Source of the DNA: CAZYJR01 sp964647905 | GTDB taxonomy: Bacteria > Desulfobacterota > DSM-4660 > Desulfatiglandales > HGW-15 | DNA length: 64,000 nt | NCBI GenBank assembly: GCA_964647905.1 | Contig: CAZYJR010000006.1 | Location: 73,304 to 137,303, forward strand | Reading direction: 5' to 3' | Made by a program: the position numbers and the translations under genes | Notes under the pieces: model-generated | Seen by the model: the letters and a program-made list of their open reading frames with translations, nothing else | What the model was told of the DNA's origin: nothing | Database searches by the model: none | Part shown: piece after piece, positions 52,298-60,961 of the stretch | Position numbering within the stretch: the first letter of the stretch is position 1 | How the letters are laid out: each line of letters opens with the position of its first letter

Positions 52298-52777
52298 ATG
52301 ATCGAACAGGAAACGGTTGACATCCAGAGCCGGGATTTCTGGTTCAAGGTCGTCGAGATGCTCCAGCAGAACTGGGCACTGATCGAGGAGGATCCCGAAG
52401 GCGGCGTCACGGTGTATTTCATACACGATGGATCGGGCGTATTCGACCAGATGGATTTCACTTCGCGCGAGGAGGCTGGTGCCGCCCTCCGCCGGAACGG
52501 CTTCGAACGGTATGAGAAGGACGTGGAATGGCAGAAGTTCATCGCGCCGCCGCGGCCGCCGTTCTGGAAAGCTGCGCACCCGAACGGCCCGATTTACTCG
52601 TCCGGTCGGTTCTGGAGATACCCAGCATGTTGTGGTAGAGTAAGTGGTAGAGTGAGCGGCCGAAACGGCTCCGCAGCCGCTCCAGCACCTGGCCCCTGTG
52701 TTAGAAGCAGCTACACCTTCAGCCTCAAGGCCCACCATGGCGGTTCCAAAGAGACAACTCACCGAATGTGTATATGA
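52298..52777 (+). CDS. hypothetical protein, possibly extended by stop loss
   Basis: 159 aa. Residues 1-106 (MIEQETVDIQSRDFWFKVVE to YSSGRFW) form a compact, coherent domain with FIHDGSGVFDQMDF. The rest is low complexity (Ala/Pro/Gly) and overlaps the IHF gene by 41 nt, so the original stop may have been lost just after GRFWR. RBS GAGGGGGT 7 nt upstream of ATG. Function unknown. Confidence 0.6.
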   Translation: MIEQETVDIQSRDFWFKVVEMLQQNWALIEEDPEGGVTVYFIHDGSGVFDQMDFTSREEAGAALRRNGFERYEKDVEWQKFIAPPRPPFWKAAHPNGPIYSSGRFWRYPACCGRVSGRVSGRNGSAAAPAPGPCVRSSYTFSLKAHHGGSKETTHRMCI

Positions 52778-53024
52778 TCGATGTGGCTTTCGCATGCGGG
52801 AAGCTGCAGCTGCCGTCGAGGCCTTGCTGGAGCTGATCAAGTCGGAACTCGAATCCGGAGAGGACATCCTGATATCTGGCTTCGGGAAGTTCTACGTGAG
52901 GGATAAGCCCACAAGGCGGGGCCGGAACCCCCAGACAGGGGAGGAACTCACATTGGAGTCGCGGCGATTGGTGACGTTCAAGCCATCGGGGGTGCTGAGA
53001 AGGAAGCTGAATGGGCGGGGCTGA
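52737..53024 (+). CDS. integration host factor/HU-family DNA-bending protein
   Basis: 95 aa. The signature FGKFYVRDKPTRRGRNPQTG carries the Pro-containing arm, and LESGEDILISGFG precedes it. Length and arms match IHF alpha. ATG 52737 (MAVPKRQL) is chosen over an in-frame ATG 13 codons upstream. It is about 61% identical (58 of 95 by hand) to the second copy at 63631. It sits in the broken integrase/HNH neighbourhood and may help recombination there. Confidence 0.92.
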   Translation: MAVPKRQLTECVYDRCGFRMREAAAAVEALLELIKSELESGEDILISGFGKFYVRDKPTRRGRNPQTGEELTLESRRLVTFKPSGVLRRKLNGRG

Positions 53025-53372
53025 TGTTACGTAGTAGGGTAATCCTCTACTGCTTCTGCTCTTTGGTATGGCATTACATCCGAAAGTGGTAACTCGTTAC
53101 ACATCTGCTGCCCCCTGAACGTTTGTGTCATACATAAGCCTCTGAAAATATTTTATTTCTCCCCTTTACCAGTTTTTGGCATTGCTATTGCGAAGATACT
53201 GAACGATGTCATATCCCAAACGTGAGGATCATGAAATGGAAGGAGCGCGGTGATGTGCATCTCAAAGTGGCCCTTGGTGCTGCTGATGGGATCGTAATGA
53301 AAAGTTAGGCACGAGATGCTTAATAGAGAATAACAAAACACATAAATTGACAAATGGAAAGGAGAAGTAACC
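53025..53372 (+). other. non-coding region before the PEP-CTERM gene
   Basis: No gene. It starts with an imperfect hairpin after IHF (AGTAG...CTACT) that has a related sequence after the second IHF gene. It ends with AAAGGAG before the ATG. A TTGACA near 53347 lacks a matching -10. Confidence 0.35.
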
Positions 53373-54101
53373 ATGTCAAAGACAACAAGACCTTTCCGTC
53401 GCTTGTTCCTTGCCTTCTGCCTTTCACTTATCTGCTTTCTCCTGGGCCGCGCTGAAGCCAGCATAATAGATGTCACGGGGGAAGGGGCGTTGCAAACAGC
53501 GGGACAGACCATTTCGGGTCAGTTCCAGGTAGATGGGACGTATGTCGGCTACGATCTTGAGCTGATCAGTGCAGATCTTGGTGACTCTTCTTACGATTCT
53601 TATGTCTCATGGAACGGGGAGGATCGATCAACATCCGCGGGGCTCTCCTGGGGAGACGGTGGCGCTAGCTGGGAAGTCCAATTCAACTTTACGAGACCGA
53701 TTAACGCAATCTTCTCCCAAAACGGAGGGAGCGGGTGGGCGAACGAGCATTGGTCAGAATGGACGATCAATTGGGATGATCCCGGGGATACCAGGATTCT
53801 CGACCCGGATAATCAGCTGGACAACAAGTCGACGGGCGACGGGACCGCAACGTTCTCCATCTCCAGTAGACTAACCAATTCTTCTGCGACTTGGACTGTG
53901 GAAGGGCCCGCATCGAGCGGGTACACCATTTCGTGGGAGAACACCAGTTCTTCAGGTATTGGGACTGACGCGTTCGGATTCGATACATCCCAAACAACGC
54001 TTGCTCCGATCCCGGAGCCCTCCTCCGCGGCGCTTGTCACGACCGGCCTAGGCGTTATCGCCCTCGGTGCGCTCTTCGCCAGAAGAAGAGGTGTGGCCTG
54101 A
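53373..54101 (+). CDS. PEP-CTERM sorting-domain protein
   Basis: 242 aa exported protein. Signal peptide (about residues 1-30), a beta-rich Ser/Thr/Gly body, and the C-terminal sorting signal PEPSSAALV, a hydrophobic span and ARRRGVA. Such proteins are processed by exosortase, usually with exopolysaccharide genes; no exosortase is in this window. RBS AAAGGAG before ATG 53373. Body domain is not recognised. Confidence 0.88.
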   Translation: MSKTTRPFRRLFLAFCLSLICFLLGRAEASIIDVTGEGALQTAGQTISGQFQVDGTYVGYDLELISADLGDSSYDSYVSWNGEDRSTSAGLSWGDGGASWEVQFNFTRPINAIFSQNGGSGWANEHWSEWTINWDDPGDTRILDPDNQLDNKSTGDGTATFSISSRLTNSSATWTVEGPASSGYTISWENTSSSGIGTDAFGFDTSQTTLAPIPEPSSAALVTTGLGVIALGALFARRRGVA

Positions 54102-54183
54102 GGCCCCCCGCCCGCATTCAACCCAAAAAAGATTCCGTCGTAAGAACCCCGAATCGCGAAATTCCGATTTCGCCCGCCCGGGG

Positions 54184-54381
54184 TCACGCGGCGTGGGCGA
54201 GGGGTTGGCCGTGAAATAATCCGTGGATTCTTGCCAGCACGCTCAAAATCGCAATACGGAGCCCTTGAGCACGGCCAGCCTTGGCCTTGGCGGCCTTGTC
54301 CCGCTCCGGTTCGATGTACCTCTTGATGTTGATGGCCAAGGACTTGCAGGTGACGGAAAGCGACCCTAACGATGCTAGCAC
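54184..54381 (-). pseudogene. possible transposase C-terminal fragment
   Basis: 65 codons on the minus strand; CKSLAINIKRYIEPERDKA resembles the C-terminal helix of DDE transposases (the ALAYNIKRYI pattern). The rest of the gene is absent. Weak evidence. Confidence 0.3.
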
Positions 54382-54609
54382 CTGGTTATCTCTCGGTTAC
54401 GCCTACGATGAATTCGTTACAACGAGGCTATCGAGGCCTATCGCCAGGCCATCCGCATGGACCCGGAGTATGCCAGCGCTTGGAATAGCCTGGCGCTATT
54501 CTGCGCCCTCTCCGGCAACCGGGGAGCCGCCCTAGATGCCGTCCAAGAATTGCGAAGGCTCGACCCGCAGAGCGCCGATGAGCTTTTCAACCTGATGGTA
54601 CCGCCCTGA
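54351..54609 (+). pseudogene. TPR-protein fragment with a frameshift
   Basis: The peptide ESDPNDASTWLSLGYAYDEF in one frame continues as RYNEAIEAYRQAIRMDPEYA in the next frame and ends DPQSADELFNLMVPP at a TGA. Two tetratricopeptide repeats are visible, with a frameshift near 54415. No start is visible upstream. Confidence 0.55.
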
Positions 54610-54934
54610 TGGAAGCGATTCTGGGCTGAAACGAACCGGTTACCAGGTTCTGACTGTAAAAGACGGTGCCGAGGCCCTGGAGGCAATGGCGTCGCACAAC
54701 GGCCCGGTACATTTGCTGCTGAGCGATGTGGTCCTTCCAGGGATGAACGGCAAGGAGCTTTACGAGGAAGCCCTTGCAATGCGACCTTCTCTCAAAGTCC
54801 TCTACATGTCGGGGTATACCGGCAATGTGATCACGCATCGAGGGGTGTTCGACGAGGGGGTTCAGTTTATCCAGAAGCCGTTTACCGTACATGGGCTTGC
54901 CGCCAAGGTTCGGGAATTGCTGGGTGAGAAGTAG
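54608..54934 (+). pseudogene. receiver-domain fragment
   Basis: About 108 codons: GYQVLTVKDGAEALEAM, phospho-Asp in LLLSDVVLPGMNG, YMSGYTG and the lysine in FIQKPFTVHGLAAKVR, the C-terminal receiver of a hybrid histidine kinase type. The start and the D/E-D acidic pair (EDE/DD) are missing; an internal ATG (54686) is all that gene calling would find. Confidence 0.55.
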
Positions 54935-55039
54935 TGGTTTTTCAAGGGGCCAAGGATTGCGCTGGAATGCCTGTAATTCCAGATCCTACAGGAAGTCCGT
55001 ATTTCGATAAGTAGCACCCGGCGGGCACCTCATTGTTCA

Positions 55040-55514
55040 TCATGCCCGCTGCAGCAGTATCTGGGGCTTCATTATCCTCCTCACATCCCCCACCTCCCTC
55101 CCCGTGTGCTCGGCAACAGGCCCCAGCATCCCCAGGCCGCACCTATGCTCCTGCTGGCTCTGGTACGTGAGCTGGTGGCACTCACGGCACGCGAAGTACG
55201 CCTCTCCAGGCGGCAGGTAGAGCTTACCAACCCGGCGCCCACACCGGCGGCCTGTGGGGTGGACCTGTGGGGTCCTTGACTGGGCACTGGAACCACCATC
55301 GCACCCCGCCATGGTTCGGCCGAGTGGTTGTAAGGTGGATCATGAGCATCATCCGGTCACTATCCGGAGCCTGATATGAGAGATCAATACTCGCGGCATC
55401 AGTGCGCCAGCAGTCCACCCAGTAACGACACGAGGCCGTGCTCCCGCCCCTGATCAGGTTTTGCCACTCGAGGTTGCCGGTCTCATGCGCACCCCTCAGG
55501 TGAGGCCGCGGCAC
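55040..55514 (-). pseudogene. frameshifted zinc-ribbon protein
   Basis: Two adjacent minus frames join into one protein: the first (55514 down) ends LTTTRPNHGGVRWWFQCP, the second continues GRRCGRRVGKLYLPPGEAYF, then CRECHQLTYQSQQEH. The CP...CGRRVGKLYLPPG...CRECHQLTYQS pattern is a widespread small zinc-ribbon family. The frameshift lies near 55260. Confidence 0.5.
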
Positions 55515-55703
55515 TCTTAAGGAAACGGCGGGTACTCGGGCTCGGGCGGGGACTTGGGTGGTGGATCGGGAGGTGTATCGGACCGGAGGGCTTTCAGAAC
55601 GCGGTCACACTCGGCCCGGTGGGCGGTCTCTCCCCTGGGGAAGCAGTAAGAGGATTACGGCAAGAGCTGAATCGCTATCGACTCTGACAATTGCCCCAGG
55701 CCG

Positions 55704-55922
55704 TCAGCGGACTGGGTATAGTACCCGGAGCAGCAGAAACACTTGCCGGAGGTTCTCGTCTGAAATCGCCTTGATGATCTCTGTCACCCGCTTTTCAATC
55801 TCCTTTCGATCTGAGATCTCGCCTTCAAAACGGAAGAGCTCGGGGAGTTCGACCTCCAGGGCCCCGGCGATTTTCGCCAGCACCTTGAACGAAGGGTTCT
55901 GCTGCCCCCGCTCAACTTGTCC
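55704..55922 (-). pseudogene. C-terminal part of an XRE-family regulator
   Basis: 72 codons reading QVERGQQNPSFKVLAKIAG then ALEVELPELFRFEGE and a C-terminal helix. The first half of the HTH is missing: upstream in the same frame the sequence is the 3' end of the methyltransferase gene, which overlaps by 11 nt. Looks like a deletion joined the methyltransferase gene to the middle of the regulator. Confidence 0.55.
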
Positions 55923-56604
55923 TTCTCCCGGAATCCTGCAATTTGCTTATCTTCGCCTGTATCTCCTCCCCCTGCACTTTGATCTCGTATTCCCGAAACC
56001 CAGCCTGCTCGATCATGGAAGCTACATCTTCGCGGCCATAGACCCGGCCCGGGTTCACCTTTGAAAAGAGCAGAAACAGTAGGTATAGTGCCTTTTCAGC
56101 AATTGTAAGGGAGGTCTTCCATTCCCGCACATCGATCTGGGAGGACACCCTTGCGGGGTCGTATACCCATGCCTCGCCGCCCGGTTTCAATACCCTCCGG
56201 CATTCCCTGAGCACCCGGACCGGATCCTTGAGGCTATGGAGCATGCCCGTGCTGATCACCATGTCATAGGCCTGGTCTTCAAATCGGAGCCTCGAGGCAT
56301 CCCCCTTCTCGAACCTGACCCTCTCACTCACCCCGGCCCTGGCGGCGTTTTCCTGGGCCATCTTGATGAGCCTCTGACTGAGATCGATCCCGTCAACCGT
56401 GATCCTCGGGGACCTCTTGGCGATCTCGATGGGAAGGTACCCTGGGCCGGTACCGAGGTCCAGGATCCTCCCTTCCCCCAGCGAGGCCGCCACCTCAGAG
56501 GCGATAGGGGCGTAGTAGGTCTCTCGGACCATCCGGGTCGCCTTTTCGTAGAGCGAGGCAAAGGGGCCCGGTATCCTTTCTATCAAGACTTCTCCTCTGG
56601 TCAC
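55912..56604 (-). CDS. class I SAM-dependent methyltransferase
   Basis: 230 aa. The SAM motif LDLGTGPGYLPIEIA, the acidic IDLS, and later motifs VISTGMLHSLKDP and LKPGGEAWVYDP are intact. GTG 56604 has AAGGAGGG 8 nt upstream and is preferred to the GTG at 56628. The C-terminus runs into a broken XRE regulator gene, so the last residues may be non-native. Substrate unknown. Confidence 0.8.
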   Translation of the reverse strand: MTRGEVLIERIPGPFASLYEKATRMVRETYYAPIASEVAASLGEGRILDLGTGPGYLPIEIAKRSPRITVDGIDLSQRLIKMAQENAARAGVSERVRFEKGDASRLRFEDQAYDMVISTGMLHSLKDPVRVLRECRRVLKPGGEAWVYDPARVSSQIDVREWKTSLTIAEKALYLLFLLFSKVNPGRVYGREDVASMIEQAGFREYEIKVQGEEIQAKISKLQDSGRRTS

Positions 56605-56904
56605 GTCAATACCCTCCTTACAATCCACCCACCGACCGCTGCTCTCGGCCCTCCAAAGGCCAAGGGCTCACTTCGGGGGGATGGAGATGATCGCCCAGGC
56701 CCTCCCGAGACGGGGCAGGCGGGAGTCTCTGGGACTCGCTCTTTCTTGGTCTCTTCCCATGCACCCAAGCCCCGGGCTCGCGGGTGGAGAGCCCAGCCTC
56801 TCTAGCCCTCGCTTGTAAGGCCAGGGTTCGTGGCCTTCCATCTCCTGCCGGAAGAGGAGGATCTTGAGCTGGGACTAGCGCTCGGGATAGGCACCTCACG
56901 AGGA
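56605..56904. other. unassigned stretch
   Basis: Minus-strand frames of about 90 codons are open here but have low-complexity Arg/Pro-rich sequence with no recognisable motif or ribosome site. I cannot support a gene. Confidence 0.3.
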
Positions 56905-57201
56905 CTAGAGCCCTCCGGCTGCCTCACTCTCATCCCACGCTTTGTTCTCCCATTTCTCCCTCTGCTCTATTGCTTCTGCCACCTGCCGTTCCCACTCCTC
57001 GATCGAGGCGACCTTCTTGCACGTGACTTTCCGGCGGCCCTGCCAGACCATTCGCTCGAACTCGGCAATCGTCTGGCACTCGTAGGCCTCTCCGGGCGTC
57101 CGGTCTCCGACCCTCTCAGTTATCGACCTGCAGAGGGAATCGATAATCTCTTCTGGCCTGAAGTCTCTCTCTAATCCTCTGCTGGCACCCCGGCGACTCA
57201 T
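56905..57201 (-). CDS. hypothetical protein, phage-like module
   Basis: 98 aa, highly charged and helical; WERQVAEAIEQREKW suggests a coiled coil. It overlaps the preceding gene by 86 nt on the same strand, so its true start may be further in. No family recognised. Confidence 0.35.
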   Translation of the reverse strand: MSRRGASRGLERDFRPEEIIDSLCRSITERVGDRTPGEAYECQTIAEFERMVWQGRRKVTCKKVASIEEWERQVAEAIEQREKWENKAWDESEAAGGL

Positions 57202-57622
57202 TGCCTATCTCCTCGTCTATGATCTTTATCACTTCGGCGACCTCGGTGGCCTGGAAGAGCTTGTAGCCAATGTCGGCCATCGAGCCGATGAGCTTTCTCA
57301 TCTCGGCGGCGAACTTGAGCTTCTGGTTCTGCCACTCTCGGTACTCGGCCCCCGTGGTAGGGGGAACGGAGTCCTCTATCCAGTCGAGTTCATACTTCGC
57401 CCGCCTCACCAGCTCCATCAGGTGCTCCGAGGCGGCATCCCGGCGATCAGCGTACTTGGGGGCGTGAGCAACGGCTGCCTTGCTCACATGTATGCCCATC
57501 TCCTTTAGCACCTTGGAGACCGCCCCCTTGGTGCAGCCGAGCTTCTTGGCAATCTCCGTTACGGTGCCCCCTTCGTCATACATCGCCTTCACAGTGGTGC
57601 GGTCAATCCTTGTCCTGCCCAT
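57116..57622 (-). CDS. HTH protein of phage terminase-small-subunit type
   Basis: 168 aa. The N-terminus MYDEGGTVTEIAKKLGCTKG and AVSKVLKEMG is a resolvase/homeodomain-like HTH. A helical middle follows. ATG 57622 has GGAGG 6 nt upstream; the frame is open 27 codons further. Upstream lies a dense array of GTTTCC motifs. May be a regulator of the module or a terminase-like packaging protein. Confidence 0.5.
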   Translation of the reverse strand: MGRTRIDRTTVKAMYDEGGTVTEIAKKLGCTKGAVSKVLKEMGIHVSKAAVAHAPKYADRRDAASEHLMELVRRAKYELDWIEDSVPPTTGAEYREWQNQKLKFAAEMRKLIGSMADIGYKLFQATEVAEVIKIIDEEIGNESPGCQQRIRERLQARRDYRFPLQVDN

Positions 57623-57635
57623 TGGAAACCTCCAT

Positions 57636-57769
57636 GGAAACGTTTCCGGGAAATGGGAAACTCGGAAGCTGATCTGGCCAAAGTTTCCGAGAATCGGAAA
57701 CACGGCACAGGGATTCGGGTCTAGGTCATAAATATCATAATTGTTTTTCCGTTTCCGGCGTGTTTCCGG
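57636..57769. repeat. cluster of GTTTCC/GGAAAC boxes
   Basis: At least six copies in about 135 nt: palindrome GGAAACGTTTCC (57636-57647), GGAAAC (57656-57661), GTTTCCGA-GAA-TCGGAAAC (57683-57701, perfect 8-bp arms), and direct repeats GTTTCCGG at 57751-57758 and 57762-57769. Lies just upstream of the HTH gene at 57622. Looks like an operator array or iterons. Confidence 0.6.
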
Positions 57770-57790
57770 AGCAGGACCTCCCTTGGGCGA

Positions 57791-57934
57791 TTATTGCATA
57801 GCCTTCCGCCAGGGGAGATCCCGCTCCGGGAATGAGAGCAGCACATGCTCCTTCTTCGACATCCTTTCTTTTCTAAAGCGACCTGCACTCATAATATTAT
57901 ATGTGACTAATGCCCTCATGAACTCCTGAACCAT
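57791..57934 (-). CDS. 47-aa small open frame inside the left inverted repeat
   Basis: Starts MVQEFMRALVTYNIM, ends LPWRKAMQ. Begins 9 nt after the 226-aa gene stop, so translation could be coupled; there is no ribosome site of its own. Its first 11 codons lie in the inverted repeat and have a counterpart at 61967 with a strong ribosome site. Coding status uncertain. Confidence 0.35.
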   Translation of the reverse strand: MVQEFMRALVTYNIMSAGRFRKERMSKKEHVLLSFPERDLPWRKAMQ

Positions 57935-57935
57935 T
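57891..57935 (+). repeat. left copy of a 45-bp imperfect inverted repeat
   Basis: Matches the reverse complement of 61966-62010 at 41 of 45 positions (hand aligned), including an uninterrupted 23-nt identity. The two copies frame a 4.1-kb module with HTH genes, a serine recombinase and a nuclease. Confidence 0.7.
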
Positions 57936-57943
57936 CGGCGGTA

Positions 57944-58624
57944 TCAGCGGTCGAATATCTCGCGCCAATCCTTCCCCGCCGATGAGAGGCAGGACTTGGA
58001 CGCCGTCTCGGCTTCGACTCGACGGAGTTCTCGTTCCGCCTTGACGGCCCTCTGTTGACCCCACTCCAAGAATTTCTCAACCTGGACCCCGAATGACGCC
58101 ATGTGGTGCCTGGGGAGAGTGGAGCTAAACAAAAGCCCGGCTGCAAGTGCAAGCTGCCGCACCACATAAGCCTTGAGGCCCAAAATGGATCCAAGACGGC
58201 CGCAAAGCTCGATGTCGTGCCGATTCGCGTAGGTGTGGTAAGAGCGCTCACCAGCAATGTCGAGGCTGAAATAACCAGCCTCAAACCAGCCCCGATCTTC
58301 CGGGTCCACAGAGAGCGCAAAAACCTGCGCAGCCGCCTTCTCGATTCTTGACACGAATGGCTGCTCCAAGAGCTTCGTGACGCCCTTGTGTAGTGCCGCC
58401 TGGACGACCCCGGACTGAGTCTTAGAGAGCCGCTCAGCCAAGTAACCCACGGACCACCGCAAGGCGGGAGAGCACCTGTGCACCATGAGCCCTTTCACCT
58501 CGTCAGGGTTAGCGGCGGGGGTGTTACCATCTCGAATACCTCTTCTAATCGCCTCTTCAAGGACGAAATCATCGGAGCTCGTCGCGTCTTCGGGAGATAA
58601 AGAAACAGGATTTGGTTTTCGCAT
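57944..58624 (-). CDS. hypothetical protein, recombinase module
   Basis: 226 aa, mainly helical, with Ser/Glu-rich start, a central region SKTQSGVVQAALHKGVTKLL that might be a ribbon-helix or HTH-like stretch, and a basic coiled-coil C-terminus (RAVKAERELRRVEAE). RBS AAGGAG 8 nt upstream of ATG 58624. Follows the HTH gene by 22 nt. No family recognised. Confidence 0.6.
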   Translation of the reverse strand: MRKPNPVSLSPEDATSSDDFVLEEAIRRGIRDGNTPAANPDEVKGLMVHRCSPALRWSVGYLAERLSKTQSGVVQAALHKGVTKLLEQPFVSRIEKAAAQVFALSVDPEDRGWFEAGYFSLDIAGERSYHTYANRHDIELCGRLGSILGLKAYVVRQLALAAGLLFSSTLPRHHMASFGVQVEKFLEWGQQRAVKAERELRRVEAETASKSCLSSAGKDWREIFDR

Positions 58625-58646
58625 TTTTATACTCCTTCCATGCCCT

Positions 58647-58877
58647 TTAGCTTAAGTTTAGTAAATCAGGAAACGGGTCAGAGGCCCCACGCTTGATTAA
58701 GGCCTCGCGGATTCTGGTTTTTTGGTCCCGGTCCAGGTTGTAACGGCCACGGGTGGCCATGCTGACCAAGGATTCAGCCACCTGGGCCTCACGGGCAAGG
58801 GCCCTTTGAGTCAAACCGGCCTCAAAAATGGAGAACTTGAGGGCCATCCCTGGCTTTTTTGGATCTCTGTCTTTCAT
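58647..58877 (-). CDS. small HTH regulator
   Basis: 76 aa XRE/Cro-like: FEAGLTQRALAREAQVAESL followed by VSMATRGRYNLDRDQKTRI. ATG 58877 has AGGAGG about 7 nt upstream. Divergent from the serine recombinase; a palindrome CCTGAT-N8-ATCAGG lies between them (58982-59001), a likely operator. Confidence 0.65.
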   Translation of the reverse strand: MKDRDPKKPGMALKFSIFEAGLTQRALAREAQVAESLVSMATRGRYNLDRDQKTRIREALIKRGASDPFPDLLNLS

Positions 58878-59232
58878 CGATCTTCCTCCTGTAATACTCC
58901 AAAATGGTTCAATAAATTCCAATCAAAGACCCCAAAACAAATAGTCACCTCCTTTCTGTCCTAAAATATGCTATTAAATGCCCTGATAAGTACCCATCAG
59001 GACGCATTAAAGTATCCTATAGATTTCAGTAAAATGTGTCAAGTAGTTCTAAATCAGCATAATTTTGTGTAGCATATTGGTATTTTCCAACTTATTTGGA
59101 ACTGTAAAAACGATGGTTTAAGCTGGCCTCGGATGTGTAACGAAATTGATTGACATTCGTCTGACGCAAAGGTATGTTTTTAGCCGAATTTCGGGTTTTC
59201 GCTTAACAACACCTGCAAGGAGAGCCCATCCC
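58878..59232 (+). promoter_or_regulatory. AT-rich divergent regulatory region
   Basis: Between the HTH gene and the recombinase gene. Contains the perfect palindrome CCTGAT (58982-58987) / ATCAGG (58996-59001) and many AT-rich runs. Marked drop in GC from the flanks. Could hold both promoters and the recombinase site. Confidence 0.5.
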
Positions 59233-59847
59233 GTGAAAACCGTATCCTACCTTCGAGTCAGCACGGACGCCCAGGACACGGCCAATAACAAGGCTGCGGT
59301 GCTCGATTTCGCTAATACGAAGGACTTCGGCAAGGTCGATTTCGTAGAGGAGAAGGTCTCCGGGAAGACGCCCTGGAGGGAGCGCAAGATCAAGGAGGTT
59401 CTTGACGGCCTCGGAGAGGGGGATAGGCTCATCGTGCCCGAGCTATCCCGGCTGGGGAGATCCACCCTGGAGGTCCTGGAGATCCTCAAGGAGGCCAAGG
59501 ACAAGGGCGTCGATGTCTACAGCGTCAAGGAGGGTCTCTCCCTCAATGGGGACGGCATGCAGGCCAAGATCATGACCACCATGCTCGCCCTATTTGCAGA
59601 GCTCGAGAGGGACTTCATCTCGCAACGGACCAAGGAGGCGCTGAAGGCGAGGAAGGCCGCCGGCGTCAGGCTGGGCCGGCCCAAGGGCCCGGGCAAGAGC
59701 AAGCTGGACGAGCACAGGGAGGAGATCGTGGCGCTCCTCAAGAACGGTGCCACAAAGGCCTTCGTTGCCAAGCGCTATGGGACCTCCAAGGTGAACCTCT
59801 ATAACTGGATCAAGAAGAACGGGATTGATGCGAGCCCGGAGCCGTAG
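59233..59847 (+). CDS. serine recombinase of the resolvase/invertase family
   Basis: 204 aa. Nucleophile Ser 10 in SYLRVSTDAQD; the SRLGRSTLEVLE arginine motif, ALFAELERDFISQRTKEAL helix E region, and a C-terminal HTH (KAFVAKRYGTSKVNLYNWIK) are intact. The frame is open upstream, but GTG 59233 has AAGGAG about 10 nt ahead and gives the standard N-terminus. Full length for Hin/Gin-like recombinases. It is likely active. Confidence 0.92.
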   Translation: MKTVSYLRVSTDAQDTANNKAAVLDFANTKDFGKVDFVEEKVSGKTPWRERKIKEVLDGLGEGDRLIVPELSRLGRSTLEVLEILKEAKDKGVDVYSVKEGLSLNGDGMQAKIMTTMLALFAELERDFISQRTKEALKARKAAGVRLGRPKGPGKSKLDEHREEIVALLKNGATKAFVAKRYGTSKVNLYNWIKKNGIDASPEP

Positions 59848-59872
59848 GGGGGCTTGAGATAGAGGGATGAGG

Positions 59873-59910
59873 CCACCTCAGTGTGCTCCTGCTAGCGGGC
59901 ACTCAGGTGG
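59873..59910. terminator. shared hairpin between convergent genes
   Basis: CCACCTCAGTG pairs with CACTCAGGTGG (one mismatch) across 16 nt. Lies between the recombinase stop and the end of the convergent nuclease gene, overlapping the last codons of the latter. Confidence 0.45.
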
Positions 59911-60961
59911 ATGCCGCGAGAGTATCCGGTGCTCCCAGATGGAACTTTACCTCGTAGCGGCGCAGCTCGACATTTTCGAGGGTGCTGAGTGCATACCGGA
60001 GTGCGTCATCCGCCTTTCGGCATATGATCATGCCGTGGACCTGATCCCCGGCTTCAGCCAGGTGCCTCTTCACCCATCCCATGTATCGCAGGAGCTGGCC
60101 GACGGTCTGGTCGCTGCTTTGATTGCGCTTGAGCTCCACCACTAGCCAGCGCGGCTCTCGGCGGTGTTTGGCAAGGAGATCTATGCGCCCCACGTCACAT
60201 GGGTACTCATATCCTGCCTCTTCGTCCCCCGGCTCCTGATATATAGCCCAGTCCCGGCCGAGCTCAATATGCTGCCAGTTGTCTCTGAGGAACTCGTGAA
60301 GGTGGCGCTCCAGCCCGAACCGCTGTTCGGATTCCGCCCACACGTCGCCGGGGATCGGGTCACTGTCGCCAGGGGGCAACGAATCCCTCTGGTCCAAGTA
60401 CCACCACAGTGCATCCAGGGTCCAGAGGTCGATCTTGAGGGCGTCCCGAAGCTGAAGCAGGATCTGGTTTACCTTGACATACCGGCTCCCGAACGACTCT
60501 CCCCGGTCGAAGTGCGGCCAAATGCCGAGCTGTTTCATGTTCGCCTCGGAGCGGTTATTCCACACTCCGTAACGCTCAGGATGTATGACCAGGAGGATAC
60601 CGCTTGCCACGTTCTTTCCCATGCCAGGGACCATTGCTGTACCCTGATCCAGGCGGTCAGCCACCGACTGGGTCTCGTCAGCTAGCATTGATAGGGCCTG
60701 TCGCAGGTTGTCCATGTCAGCACACATGCGGGGGCCTTGACGTTGGAGTCCGGTCCAGTGGTGGTTGTTTTCAAAGAGCAGGAAGCTGCGGAACTCTTCG
60801 GCTGTAATCTCTGGTATGTGTTCGGGGGAAAAGACCGGCTGGTACCTGGCCAGGACAGCATCTCGTGGTTCAACAACCTCTTTGTAGATTGCCGAGCTCT
60901 TAAGACCGGCAAGGGCCTCACGTAGCTCCCCTATCACATCCGGCGTAACAGTCTCAGCCAT
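59903..60961 (-). CDS. NucS-like PD-(D/E)XK nuclease protein
   Basis: 352 aa. The C-terminal part, DVGRIDLLAKHRREPRWLVVELKRNQSS, has the D...ExK core of NucS/RecB-type nucleases followed by VGQLLRYMGWVKRHLAE, a family-wide helix. The N-terminal 200 residues are a helical domain with GMGKNVASGILLVIHPERYG, also seen in related restriction-like proteins. ATG 60961 has GGAGG about 10 nt upstream; it overlaps the preceding 48-aa gene by 8 nt. Confidence 0.82.
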   Translation of the reverse strand: MAETVTPDVIGELREALAGLKSSAIYKEVVEPRDAVLARYQPVFSPEHIPEITAEEFRSFLLFENNHHWTGLQRQGPRMCADMDNLRQALSMLADETQSVADRLDQGTAMVPGMGKNVASGILLVIHPERYGVWNNRSEANMKQLGIWPHFDRGESFGSRYVKVNQILLQLRDALKIDLWTLDALWWYLDQRDSLPPGDSDPIPGDVWAESEQRFGLERHLHEFLRDNWQHIELGRDWAIYQEPGDEEAGYEYPCDVGRIDLLAKHRREPRWLVVELKRNQSSDQTVGQLLRYMGWVKRHLAEAGDQVHGMIICRKADDALRYALSTLENVELRRYEVKFHLGAPDTLAAST

